From: Eubacterium sp.
GTDB taxonomy: Bacteria > Bacillota > Clostridia > Oscillospirales > Acutalibacteraceae
Reading direction: 5' to 3'
DNA: 12,347 bases
Assembly: GCA_029052085.1 (NCBI GenBank)
Contig: JAIDJS010000342.1
Coordinates: forward strand, 1-12,347
In this document: piece by piece, positions 1-6,852 of the stretch
Layout: the number at the start of each line of letters is the position of its first letter
How positions within the stretch are numbered: the first letter of the stretch is position 1
Translations under genes and position numbers: made by a program
Notes under the pieces: generated by a model
What the model saw: only the letters and a program-made list of their open reading frames with translations
Database searches by the model: none
Told to the model about the DNA's origin: nothing

Positions 1-146
1 GATCGTAAATAATCAAATTTATCAGAATAAATTCCGTCATCAGCATATTTATCCGCAAAATCAATTTCTCTGCCCTGAACCTCCTCAGTCCAGGTTTGAT
101 TTCGCTTTACATTTTTATAAAAACGCTTTCTCTTTCTTTTTTTCAT
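1..146 (-). CDS. Unidentified basic protein, N-terminal part only (cut by left edge)
   Basis: This is an open frame of 48 codons read from an ATG at 146-144 to the window edge with no stop. Its start overlaps the rpe stop by four bases (ATGA), and an AGAGG sits five bases before the ATG inside the end of rpe, so it is very probably translated by coupling with rpe. The first 16 residues are strongly basic (MKKRKRKRFYKNVKRN). They are followed by a Trp-containing stretch and then an acidic, Asp/Tyr-rich segment (DFADKYADDGIYSDKF). No signal peptide or membrane helix is visible. I do not recognise the family. In many Firmicutes the gene after rpe is thiamine pyrophosphokinase (thiN), but this N-terminus does not look like one. 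Reality of the gene is supported by the overlap and ribosome binding site; the function is unknown. Confidence 0.6.
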   Translation of the reverse strand, partial: MKKRKRKRFYKNVKRNQTWTEEVQGREIDFADKYADDGIYSDKFDYLR

Positions 147-793
147 ATACCTCTTGCATTCCTTTTTAAGAGAGAAATGGTTTCAGCAGGATTTTCGCTT
201 TTGAATACTGCCGAGCCTGCAACAAAAACATTAGCCCCTGCTCTTGCACAAACCTTTACGGTTTCAGCATTAATTCCGCCGTCTACCTGAATATCAACAT
301 CAGGATAATCCTTTCTGAGCTTTTCAATTTTCGGCATCATATCCGCCATAAAGCTTTGGCCGCCGAAGCCCGGCTCAACCGTCATAACAAGCACCATAGA
401 AAGCTTATCCATAAACGGATAAACCGTATCAATACTTGTTCCCGGCTTAACAGCAAGCGCAGCCTTGCAGCCGCAGGAAATAATTTTATCTATCGTTTTT
501 TCAGTATCGCTTTCGCTTTCGATATGAAACGAAATAAGATCCGCACCTGCATCAGCAAAATCTTCAATATACTTTAACGGCTCGGAAATCATAAGATGAA
601 CATCAAACGGAACACTGCAAACACTTTTAAGCGCTTTAATAACAGGCGCACCGATTGTAATATTCGGCACAAAATGCCCATCCATAACATCAAGATGAAT
701 AAGCTCTGCACCAGCATTTTCACATTTATTCAGCTCTGCTTCAAAATTGGCAAAATCCGATGCGAGCATTGACGGCGATATTTTAATATCCAT
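143..793 (-). CDS. rpe: Ribulose-phosphate 3-epimerase
   Basis: This enzyme interconverts D-ribulose 5-phosphate and D-xylulose 5-phosphate in the cytosolic non-oxidative pentose phosphate pathway. At 216 residues it has the usual length for the family and reads as a complete TIM barrel. Visible family motifs are SPSMLASDF (6-14), LIHLDVMDGHFVPN (31-44), DVHLM (64-68), VEPGFGGQSF (139-148) and QVDGGIN (169-175). The metal and catalytic residues expected from known structures are present: His33, Asp35, His66 and Asp171. The ATG at 793-791 is preceded by AAGGAG at good spacing. It is the first gene after a minus-strand promoter at 883-911 and overlaps the next gene by four bases, so it heads an operon that leaves the window. 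The rsgA gene that often precedes rpe in Firmicutes is absent. The identification is secure. Confidence 0.97.
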   Translation of the reverse strand: MDIKISPSMLASDFANFEAELNKCENAGAELIHLDVMDGHFVPNITIGAPVIKALKSVCSVPFDVHLMISEPLKYIEDFADAGADLISFHIESESDTEKTIDKIISCGCKAALAVKPGTSIDTVYPFMDKLSMVLVMTVEPGFGGQSFMADMMPKIEKLRKDYPDVDIQVDGGINAETVKVCARAGANVFVAGSAVFKSENPAETISLLKRNARGI

Positions 794-882
794 AGTTTCT
801 CCTTAAATCCGAACACAGCTTAAACCTGCCGGTTTGCCTGTATGCGTAATTTATCAAATTTTGTATAGGCATAATTATTTAT

Positions 883-911
883 ATTATACATTCTAAAAGC
901 TTTAAAATCAA
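883..911 (-). promoter_or_regulatory. Sigma-A-like promoter of rpe
   Basis: On the minus strand, TTGATT (911-906) and a perfect TATAAT (888-883) are separated by 17 bp. This would start transcription near 876 and give a leader of about 80 nt before rpe. The leader contains a small hairpin, AAACC-GGCA-GGTTT at 835-822, of unknown meaning. The match is by eye only. Confidence 0.7.
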
Positions 912-939
912 CCAAATAATATAATAAATTAAATTATAC

Positions 940-968
940 TTGTATTTAATATATAAGTGTAGTAAAAT
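940..968 (+). promoter_or_regulatory. Sigma-A-like promoter of the ABC-F gene
   Basis: TTGTAT (940-945) and TAAAAT (963-968) are separated by 17 bp. This predicts a start near 975 and a leader of about 44 nt. The ten bases GTAGTAAAAT around the -10 recur exactly at the ilvE promoter. It points away from the rpe promoter; the two -35 elements are 28 bp apart. Confidence 0.55.
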
Positions 969-1018
969 ATATGCGTTATTTTGAATAGTTAAAAAGTATA
1001 TTATATGGAGGAAAAATT

Positions 1019-2626
1019 ATGATACAGGCAAATAATGTTACCGTTCAGTTCGGCGGCAAAGCTTTATTTGAAAGAGTTAATGTTATATTCTCTCCCGGCA
1101 ACTGCTATGGTATCATCGGCGCAAACGGCGCAGGCAAATCAACCTTTTTAAAGGTTTTAAGCGGTGATTTGGAACCTCAAAAGGGCGATGTTTTTATGAC
1201 ACCCGGCGAAAGACTTTCGGTTCTGGAGCAGGATCACTTTAAATATGATGAATATGAGGTTGTAAGAACGGTTCTTATGGGAAATCCCCGCCTTATTGAA
1301 ATTATGGAGGAAAAGGATGCCCTTTATGCAAAACCTGATTTCAGCGAAGAGGATGGCATCCGCGCAGGCGAGCTTGAAGCGGAATTTGCCGATTTAGACG
1401 GCTGGAACGCCGAATCGGACGCAGAATTTATGCTCAACAAACTTGGCGTTACAGATGAATACCATTATCTTAAAATGGCTGAGCTTCCGTCTGACTTAAA
1501 GGTTAAGGTGCTTCTTGCAAAGGCTCTTTTCGGAAACCCCGATGTGCTTCTTCTTGACGAGCCTACAAACCATCTTGATTTATCCGCTATCCGCTGGCTT
1601 GAAAACTTTCTTCTTGATTTTGAAAACACGGTTATCGTTGTTTCTCATGACAGACATTTCCTGAATAAGGTCTGCACCCATATCTGCGATGTTGATTTCG
1701 GTAAAATTCAGATGTATGTAGGAAACTACGATTTCTGGTATGAATATACCCAGATGCGCCAGCGTCAGCAGAGAGATCAGAACAAAAAGAACGAACAGAA
1801 AATCAAGGAATTGCAGGAATTTATTCAGCGCTTCAGTGCCAACGCTTCTAAATCAAAGCAGGCAACCAGCCGTAAGAAACAGCTTGATGCCCTTGAAATG
1901 ATTGAAATGCCGGTTTCATCAAGACGCTTCCCGTATGTTGACTTTAAACCGGACAGAGAATGCGGAAATGACCTGCTCCGTGTTGACCATCTTACCAAAA
2001 CAATAGGCGACAGAAAGGTGCTGGATGATATTTCATTCGTTATTCATCCAAGAGAGAAGGTTGCTTTTGTAGGTTCAGATGTTGTTGCAAAAACAACGCT
2101 TTTCAAAATCATTATGGGCGAAATGGAGCCGGATGAGGGCGAATTCAAATGGGGCGTTACAACCTCACAGAGCTACTTCCCAAGCGACAACAGTGAGTAT
2201 TTTGACGGTGTGGACCTTAATCTTATAGACTGGCTTCGCCAGTACACAACCCAAACGCTTGAAACAGATATCAGAAGCTGGCTCGGCAGAATGCTTTTCA
2301 GCGGCGATGATGCCCTTAAAATGTCCAACGTGCTTTCAGGAGGCGAGCGTGTTCGCTGCATGCTTTGCAAAATGATGCTCAGCGGCGCCAATGTACTTGT
2401 TCTTGACGAGCCTACAAACCATCTTGATCTTGAGTCTATTACAGCACTTAATAACGGACTTATCCGTTATCCCGAAACCGTTCTCTTTACATCGCATGAC
2501 CATCAGTTCATCCAGACGGTTGCAGACAGAATCATTGAAGTTTCAGGCAATAAAATGGTTGACCATAAAGGCACATACGATGAATTCCTTGAAACCTTTG
2601 ACGAGGATCAGCTTAAAAAATATTAA
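1019..2626 (+). CDS. ybiT: ABC-F ATPase, YbiT/YkpA type (ribosome-associated, non-transport)
   Basis: The 535-residue protein has two ABC ATPase domains in one chain and no membrane segments, so it is an ABC-F protein. Such proteins bind the ribosome and tune translation rather than transport. Domain 1 has Walker A GANGAGKST (34-42) and Walker B/H-loop LLLDEPTNHLD (177-187) with SHDRHF (209-214). Its signature motif is degenerate (ELPSDLKVKV where LSGGQ is usual), as in E. coli YbiT (APGWKLRV). The linker contains RFSANASKSKQATSRKKQ (271-288), very close to YbiT. Domain 2 has a normal LSGGER (439-444) and LVLDEPTNHLD (460-470) but a non-canonical Walker A, GSDVVAKTT (352-360). GGAGG lies 7 bp before the ATG. 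It is a single-gene unit. An antibiotic-resistance role is not supported, because the resemblance is to the housekeeping YbiT/YkpA group. Confidence 0.92.
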   Translation: MIQANNVTVQFGGKALFERVNVIFSPGNCYGIIGANGAGKSTFLKVLSGDLEPQKGDVFMTPGERLSVLEQDHFKYDEYEVVRTVLMGNPRLIEIMEEKDALYAKPDFSEEDGIRAGELEAEFADLDGWNAESDAEFMLNKLGVTDEYHYLKMAELPSDLKVKVLLAKALFGNPDVLLLDEPTNHLDLSAIRWLENFLLDFENTVIVVSHDRHFLNKVCTHICDVDFGKIQMYVGNYDFWYEYTQMRQRQQRDQNKKNEQKIKELQEFIQRFSANASKSKQATSRKKQLDALEMIEMPVSSRRFPYVDFKPDRECGNDLLRVDHLTKTIGDRKVLDDISFVIHPREKVAFVGSDVVAKTTLFKIIMGEMEPDEGEFKWGVTTSQSYFPSDNSEYFDGVDLNLIDWLRQYTTQTLETDIRSWLGRMLFSGDDALKMSNVLSGGERVRCMLCKMMLSGANVLVLDEPTNHLDLESITALNNGLIRYPETVLFTSHDHQFIQTVADRIIEVSGNKMVDHKGTYDEFLETFDEDQLKKY

Positions 2627-2639
2627 TAACATAAAACAT

Positions 2640-2670
2640 AAGCCACGGTTAAACCGTGGCTTTATTTATT
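2640..2670 (+). terminator. Intrinsic terminator after the ABC-F gene
   Basis: A perfect 9-bp stem, AAGCCACGG/CCGTGGCTT, with a TTAAA loop (2640-2662) is followed by the T-rich tail TTTATTTATT. It begins 13 bp after the stop codon. It may also serve glmS, which converges from the right and stops at 2726, although the minus-strand tail has fewer uninterrupted Ts. Confidence 0.9.
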
Positions 2671-2725
2671 GGATATTAAAGTTGATATCAATAGGGTTCT
2701 GACTTGAAGCAAGCTAATCCGACTC

Positions 2726-4543
2726 TTATTCAACCGTAACCGACTTTGCAAGATTTCTTGGTTTATCAATAGGAAGCCCTTTTTCATCAGCAACATAATA
2801 CGCAAGAAGCTGAAGCGGAATAACCTCGATTGACGGGGTTAGAAACGGAATGGAATCGGGATAGGTTATAACCGTTTCAAACTGCTCCAAATCGCCGGCA
2901 AGACTTTCGGGAGCAAACACAATCACTCTTGCACCCCTTGCCGCAACCTCAATCAGATTTGAAACGGTTTTTGGAAGCAGGTCTGCATTGCTTATCAGCC
3001 CTATGCAGACTGTATTCTTTTCAATAAGGCTTATCGTGCCGTGCTTCAGCTCACTTGCAGGATAGCCGACGCAATCGATATAGCTGATTTCCTTAAGCTT
3101 TAATGCACCCTCAAGAGAAACGCCGAAATCTACATTTCTGCCAAGAAAAAAGCATCTTGTTATATCCTTTAACTCCTTTGCAAGATTATGAAGCTCACCG
3201 GACCTTGCAATAACCCTTTCTATCTTCTTGGGAAGCAGCTGACTCATATTAACCGCAATTTCACTGAACACCTCCGTGCAGGCATTCCGTTTCCTTGCCG
3301 TATAAAGGCAAAGCGTATTCAAAACGGCAAGCTGGCACGAAAATGCCTTTGTTGTTGCAACGGCAACCTCCGTGCCTGCAAGCGTTAAGATGTTATAATC
3401 ACTTGCCTTCGCAATTGTACTTTCGGGAACATTCACAATGCTGATTGTTTTTGCGCCCATTTCCTTTGCCTGCTTCAATGCCGCAAGACTGTCTGCCGTT
3501 TCGCCGCTCTGGCTGATAATAATAACAAGGCAGTTTTCATCAACAACGGGATCGGCATATCTGAATTCGCCTGCATATTCAGCAAAGGCAGGGATTTTTG
3601 CAATCTTTTCAAAATTATATTTTGCAATCAGGCCAACATGATATGCAGAACCGCAACCAACAATGTAAACACGGTTAAGCCGCCTGAAATCCTCTTCCGT
3701 AAAAGGAATATCGGAAAATACGGGCTCGCCGTCATCTGTAACGGCATTAAGAGAATCCTTAACAACAGAAGGTTCCTCATAGATTTCCTTAAGCATAAAA
3801 TGCCTGAATTCGCCCTTATCGGCAGCATTTTTATTAAGCGTTATTGTTTTTACTTCTTTTTCAATTTCGTTGAAATCCTTGCTGTAAACCTGAATTCCAT
3901 CTGTTGAAATCCTTGCCGTTTCGCCATCCTCAAGATAAACGGCCTTGCTTGTATAATGAAGCAGAGGATTTATATCAGAGGCAATAAAGCTTTCGCCCTC
4001 TCCCAAGCCGATAATAAGCGGAGAGCCTTTTTTGGTACAGTAAAATTCGTTCTGACAATCTGTACAAATAATTCCGAGCGCATACGAGCCCTCCAGAAGC
4101 TTAACCGTTTTTTTGATTGCTTCAAGTACATCACCATTATAATTCAGTTCAAGCAATTTCGGAATCACCTCTGTATCCGTTTCGCTTTCGAAGGTAATTC
4201 CGTTCATTGCAAGGCTTTCTCTGATTTCCTTGTAGTTTTCAATAATGCCATTATGAACAACGGCAAAATGCTTTGAGCAATGGGGATGCGCATTTGTTTC
4301 ATTCGCCTTTCCGTGTGTTGCCCAGCGTGTATGACCAATGCCGAGACTGCCCCTTATTTCACAGCCGTCAAGCTTTTTTTCCAGATTCTTGATTTCGCCT
4401 TTCGCCTTTGTAAGGCTAAGCCTGTTTTTATCCAAAACAGCTATACCGCCGCTGTCATATCCTCTGTATTCTAAATCCTTAAGCCCCTGAATAAGTATTC
4501 CGGTTGCTTCACTTGTTCCGATATATCCGATAATTCCACACAT
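2726..4543 (-). CDS. glmS: Glutamine--fructose-6-phosphate aminotransferase (isomerizing), glucosamine-6-phosphate synthase
   Basis: GlmS makes glucosamine 6-phosphate from fructose 6-phosphate and glutamine, the first step toward UDP-GlcNAc for peptidoglycan. The 605-residue length fits the family (E. coli 609). The N-terminal class II glutaminase domain (about 1-240) starts MCGIIGYIG, with nucleophile Cys2 exposed after Met removal. It keeps Arg73 and Trp74 (HTRWATHG), the Asn98-Gly99 oxyanion pair and Asp123. Two SIS sugar-isomerase domains follow, with VGCGSA (295-300), SQSGET (344-349), Glu485, His501 and the near-terminal Lys600, all matching catalytic positions of the E. coli enzyme. 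GGGGAG precedes the ATG. It lies 27 bp downstream of spoIIE on the same strand. I see no room for a glmS ribozyme leader and no convincing promoter in the gap, so co-transcription with spoIIE or a promoter inside spoIIE is likely. Confidence 0.97.
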   Translation of the reverse strand: MCGIIGYIGTSEATGILIQGLKDLEYRGYDSGGIAVLDKNRLSLTKAKGEIKNLEKKLDGCEIRGSLGIGHTRWATHGKANETNAHPHCSKHFAVVHNGIIENYKEIRESLAMNGITFESETDTEVIPKLLELNYNGDVLEAIKKTVKLLEGSYALGIICTDCQNEFYCTKKGSPLIIGLGEGESFIASDINPLLHYTSKAVYLEDGETARISTDGIQVYSKDFNEIEKEVKTITLNKNAADKGEFRHFMLKEIYEEPSVVKDSLNAVTDDGEPVFSDIPFTEEDFRRLNRVYIVGCGSAYHVGLIAKYNFEKIAKIPAFAEYAGEFRYADPVVDENCLVIIISQSGETADSLAALKQAKEMGAKTISIVNVPESTIAKASDYNILTLAGTEVAVATTKAFSCQLAVLNTLCLYTARKRNACTEVFSEIAVNMSQLLPKKIERVIARSGELHNLAKELKDITRCFFLGRNVDFGVSLEGALKLKEISYIDCVGYPASELKHGTISLIEKNTVCIGLISNADLLPKTVSNLIEVAARGARVIVFAPESLAGDLEQFETVITYPDSIPFLTPSIEVIPLQLLAYYVADEKGLPIDKPRNLAKSVTVE

Positions 4544-4570
4544 TAAAAACGCTCCCCGAATTATATAATA

Positions 4571-6682
4571 TTATTTAAGCCTTGCCGCAATAACGCTCAT
4601 ATCGTCTTCCTTTTGTCCCTCAGCAACATTAAGCGCCTCTTTCAGAATAATATCCGCCGTCTCCTGCGGAGTATGATTCTCAAAACCCTTTAAAAGTGCC
4701 GAAAGCCATTCTCCGCCAAGCTCCGTTATTCCGTCGCTCATCATAACAATCAGATCGCCCCTGTTTAAAACAGCCGTTCGCTTTGCAAATTCAATACCTC
4801 TTAAAATGCCTGCAGGCATAGAGGTTAATTCGCATTTTGTTACCCTGTTTCCCTTTACTATAAAGGTTGCAGGCGCACCTGCCTTGTATAAATCAACCCT
4901 GCCCGTAAATAAATCAACAGATGCACAATCAATTGTTGCAAGGCTTTCTTCATTTGACTTAACCAGAAGCGCGGAATTTACTACCTTAAGTGCACTGTCA
5001 AATCCAAAACCTGCCGAAAGCAGGCGGGAAAGAAGCCCTGCGCCCATTGCTCCGTCCAGTGCCGCCCTGTTTCCTCTGCCCATTCCGTCACTGATAATAA
5101 GTATGCTGTGACCCCGGCTGTCATTAACAAGCTTTATTGTATCTCCGCAGAGCTTTCCTTCTGCACAGTGCTGCGCAAAGCCTATTTCAAAGCTGTAATT
5201 CGGCCGTTCGGCAAAGGTAACCATCGTTTCATCACGAAAATGAGTTACCCTTCCCTTTTCAAAATTTCTTCCGCAGATTTTTGAAATCTCTTTTTTGATT
5301 TCAGGCTTTGAAAGAGCAACCTCTCTGCCATTCGTAACAATTTCAATTCTTACCCTGCTGAATTTATCCTCAATAACAGAAATATTCTTAGGATAAATCT
5401 CATATTCTCCAAGCAGTCTTCTTATCCTGCCTGCCGCAATATTATCAAAATATTCGGCCTCATCAAATTCTCTTGCAAGATCGGCAAGCATATCGGCAAT
5501 AGAGAAAAACTGATCAGAAGCAACAACTCTTATTTCATTCGTTTTTCTGTTAATGATTTCTTCGGAAATATACTCCTCTTTCGTTAAACTTTCCTTTGAT
5601 TTTTCAGCATTTCTTTCGTTTATTTCATTTATTTTTTCGCGAACCTCGTTTACGCATTCACTTATATTATTCATTGCCGAGGCAGCAAAGCGAAGCCTTA
5701 CAACAAGGCTTTGACGAAGTGAGCCGTCAGGCGTAATATCTGCACTTCCGTGAAACAGTTCTTCGAGTTTAGCAAAAGCTTTGTTTGGAATAAGTGCAAA
5801 AACCAGACTTGAAGCTATTGTTTCTATCGAAATAAACATTCCCGATGCGCTTCCCGAAGCAAGCGAAAACAGAACTGTTGACGCACAAAAGGAAATAGCC
5901 GCATTCCATTTTCCGACAGGGCTGAAAAGCGAAGCAAGCATTGTTGAAAAAGCATACGCTCCTGCGAGATACATTGTATCATTGCTCTGAAGTCCGAGCG
6001 ATAAGCCGAGTGCCAGCGAAAGAATGGTTCCAATCTGATAGGAGCCGCACTTTGAAGCCAGCAAAACAAGAATTACGGCAACGATTCTTGCAGGAGAAAT
6101 TCCGCCGATATTAAGCCGTGAAAGGCTCATCAATACAACCGAGCAGGATATAATAATACAGGTTAAATCCGAAACGGGCAGTGCCTTAAAGCGAAAACGG
6201 CGGAAGTTGCAGTTTACAGCCTTAAAGAAGAAGAATGATCCGCCAAGGCCAAGCATGCTTTCGGCAAAGGTTAAACCATACTGCGCAAGCATTGCTCCTG
6301 TTTTTACATCAACAACTATACCGGTTGAAAGCAGTGATAAAAAGGAAATCAGCATAGGCATATACGGCTGATTTTTCATATCGGCAACGGAAACGGCAAA
6401 CGTTCCGAGCGATACAATAAGTATTGCAGCAGCATATCTTGCAAACTGATCCGAGCAGAATAAAAGATATCCGAACGTACTGCCAAGCGCCGTGAAAATA
6501 AAATAATTCTTCTTTGAAACGGAAATAAGCGAAACAGAAAAAGGTGATGCCGATTTTAAAACCTCGCAGCTGCTTAACATAAAACCAACTGCAAAATACA
6601 TAATTGCCTCAATTATTCTTCTTTGTTTTAATCTATCTGTTTTTTCGGCAAGCTCCTGCTTTTTTCGGGTTATAGTTTTCAT
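4571..6682 (-). CDS. spoIIE: Stage II sporulation protein E, membrane-bound PP2C-type serine phosphatase
   Basis: In Bacillus, SpoIIE sits at the asymmetric septum and dephosphorylates the anti-anti-sigma factor SpoIIAA, releasing sigma-F in the forespore. This 703-residue protein has a short basic cytosolic N-terminus, then a hydrophobic region of several membrane helices (about 22-300). A charged helical linker (about 305-440) leads to a C-terminal PP2C domain (about 500-703). Phosphatase motifs with metal-binding aspartates are GDTIK (513-517), SDGMG (531-535), MSDGI (648-652) and EDDMS (692-696). It is shorter than B. subtilis SpoIIE (about 827), mainly in the membrane and linker parts. 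The ATG at 6682-6680 has only a weak GGA at 9-bp spacing, but an in-frame stop lies shortly upstream and no better start exists. A strong GGGGAG farther upstream faces a different frame. It precedes glmS by 27 bp. The domain order makes SpoIIE much more likely than a generic RsbU-like phosphatase. Confidence 0.93.
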   Translation of the reverse strand: MKTITRKKQELAEKTDRLKQRRIIEAIMYFAVGFMLSSCEVLKSASPFSVSLISVSKKNYFIFTALGSTFGYLLFCSDQFARYAAAILIVSLGTFAVSVADMKNQPYMPMLISFLSLLSTGIVVDVKTGAMLAQYGLTFAESMLGLGGSFFFFKAVNCNFRRFRFKALPVSDLTCIIISCSVVLMSLSRLNIGGISPARIVAVILVLLASKCGSYQIGTILSLALGLSLGLQSNDTMYLAGAYAFSTMLASLFSPVGKWNAAISFCASTVLFSLASGSASGMFISIETIASSLVFALIPNKAFAKLEELFHGSADITPDGSLRQSLVVRLRFAASAMNNISECVNEVREKINEINERNAEKSKESLTKEEYISEEIINRKTNEIRVVASDQFFSIADMLADLAREFDEAEYFDNIAAGRIRRLLGEYEIYPKNISVIEDKFSRVRIEIVTNGREVALSKPEIKKEISKICGRNFEKGRVTHFRDETMVTFAERPNYSFEIGFAQHCAEGKLCGDTIKLVNDSRGHSILIISDGMGRGNRAALDGAMGAGLLSRLLSAGFGFDSALKVVNSALLVKSNEESLATIDCASVDLFTGRVDLYKAGAPATFIVKGNRVTKCELTSMPAGILRGIEFAKRTAVLNRGDLIVMMSDGITELGGEWLSALLKGFENHTPQETADIILKEALNVAEGQKEDDMSVIAARLK

Positions 6683-6725
6683 TTTTACACATCCGTAAAA
6701 TCAAATTCTTCTCCCCGTTCAACAC

Positions 6726-6759
6726 ATTATATATAGAATTGTGCAAAAAAAATGTCGCT
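6726..6759 (-). promoter_or_regulatory. Probable spoIIE promoter with long (21-bp) spacer and Spo0A-box-like -35 region
   Basis: On the minus strand there is a perfect TATAAT (6731-6726). At the usual 17-bp distance the -35 would be CATTTT, a poor match. At 21 bp lies GCGACA (6758-6753), matching TTGACA at four of six positions. The heptamer AGCGACA (6759-6753) matches the reverse Spo0A box TTCGACA at five of seven, including the CGACA core. From established knowledge, Spo0A-activated sigma-A promoters such as Bacillus spoIIG and spoIIE have atypically long spacers with Spo0A boxes near -35. The Spo0A assignment is inference. Confidence 0.5.
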
Positions 6760-6775
6760 TTATAGAAAGCGTCAT
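6745..6775 (-). terminator. Second hairpin plus T8 tract: tandem terminator or operator upstream of spoIIE
   Basis: A dyad of two 10-base arms with a 4-base loop (6752-6775) contains the perfect core CGCTTT-ATAG-AAAGCG (6756-6771) and one mismatch. On the minus strand it is followed at once by eight Ts (6752-6745), the form of an intrinsic terminator. It could back up the stronger terminator at 6800-6833. It also overlaps the predicted -35 region of spoIIE, so it may instead be a protein-binding dyad. The stem is short and weak. Confidence 0.45.
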
Positions 6776-6799
6776 AATCGTTTGACGGATATCATCGCA

Positions 6800-6833
6800 A
6801 AAATATAAAAAACAGAGGGCATAAAGCCCTCTG
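6800..6833 (-). terminator. Intrinsic terminator of the GPH symporter gene
   Basis: A perfect 8-bp stem CAGAGGGC/GCCCTCTG with a 5-base loop (6813-6833) is followed on the minus strand by six Ts and a further T-rich stretch. It starts 19 bp after the symporter stop and separates that gene from spoIIE. Confidence 0.9.
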
Positions 6834-6852
6834 AAAAATTCTTATGCGGATT

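Noticed and set aside
822..835. AAACC-TGCC-GGTTT hairpin in the rpe leader as a terminator or riboswitch
   Set aside because: The stem is only five base pairs, there is no T tract, and the leader of about 80 nt shows no recognisable riboswitch features.
971..988. Five-codon leader ORF (ATG CGT TAT TTT GAA TAG) before the ABC-F gene, as in attenuators of ABC-F resistance genes
   Set aside because: It lies at or before the predicted transcription start, has no ribosome binding site, and the leader has no competing hairpins. The protein is also of the housekeeping YbiT/YkpA type.
4560..4590. TTGCGG-N19-TATAAT on the minus strand as a private glmS promoter
   Set aside because: The spacer is too long, the -35 is poor, and the start site would fall at or inside the glmS ribosome binding site.
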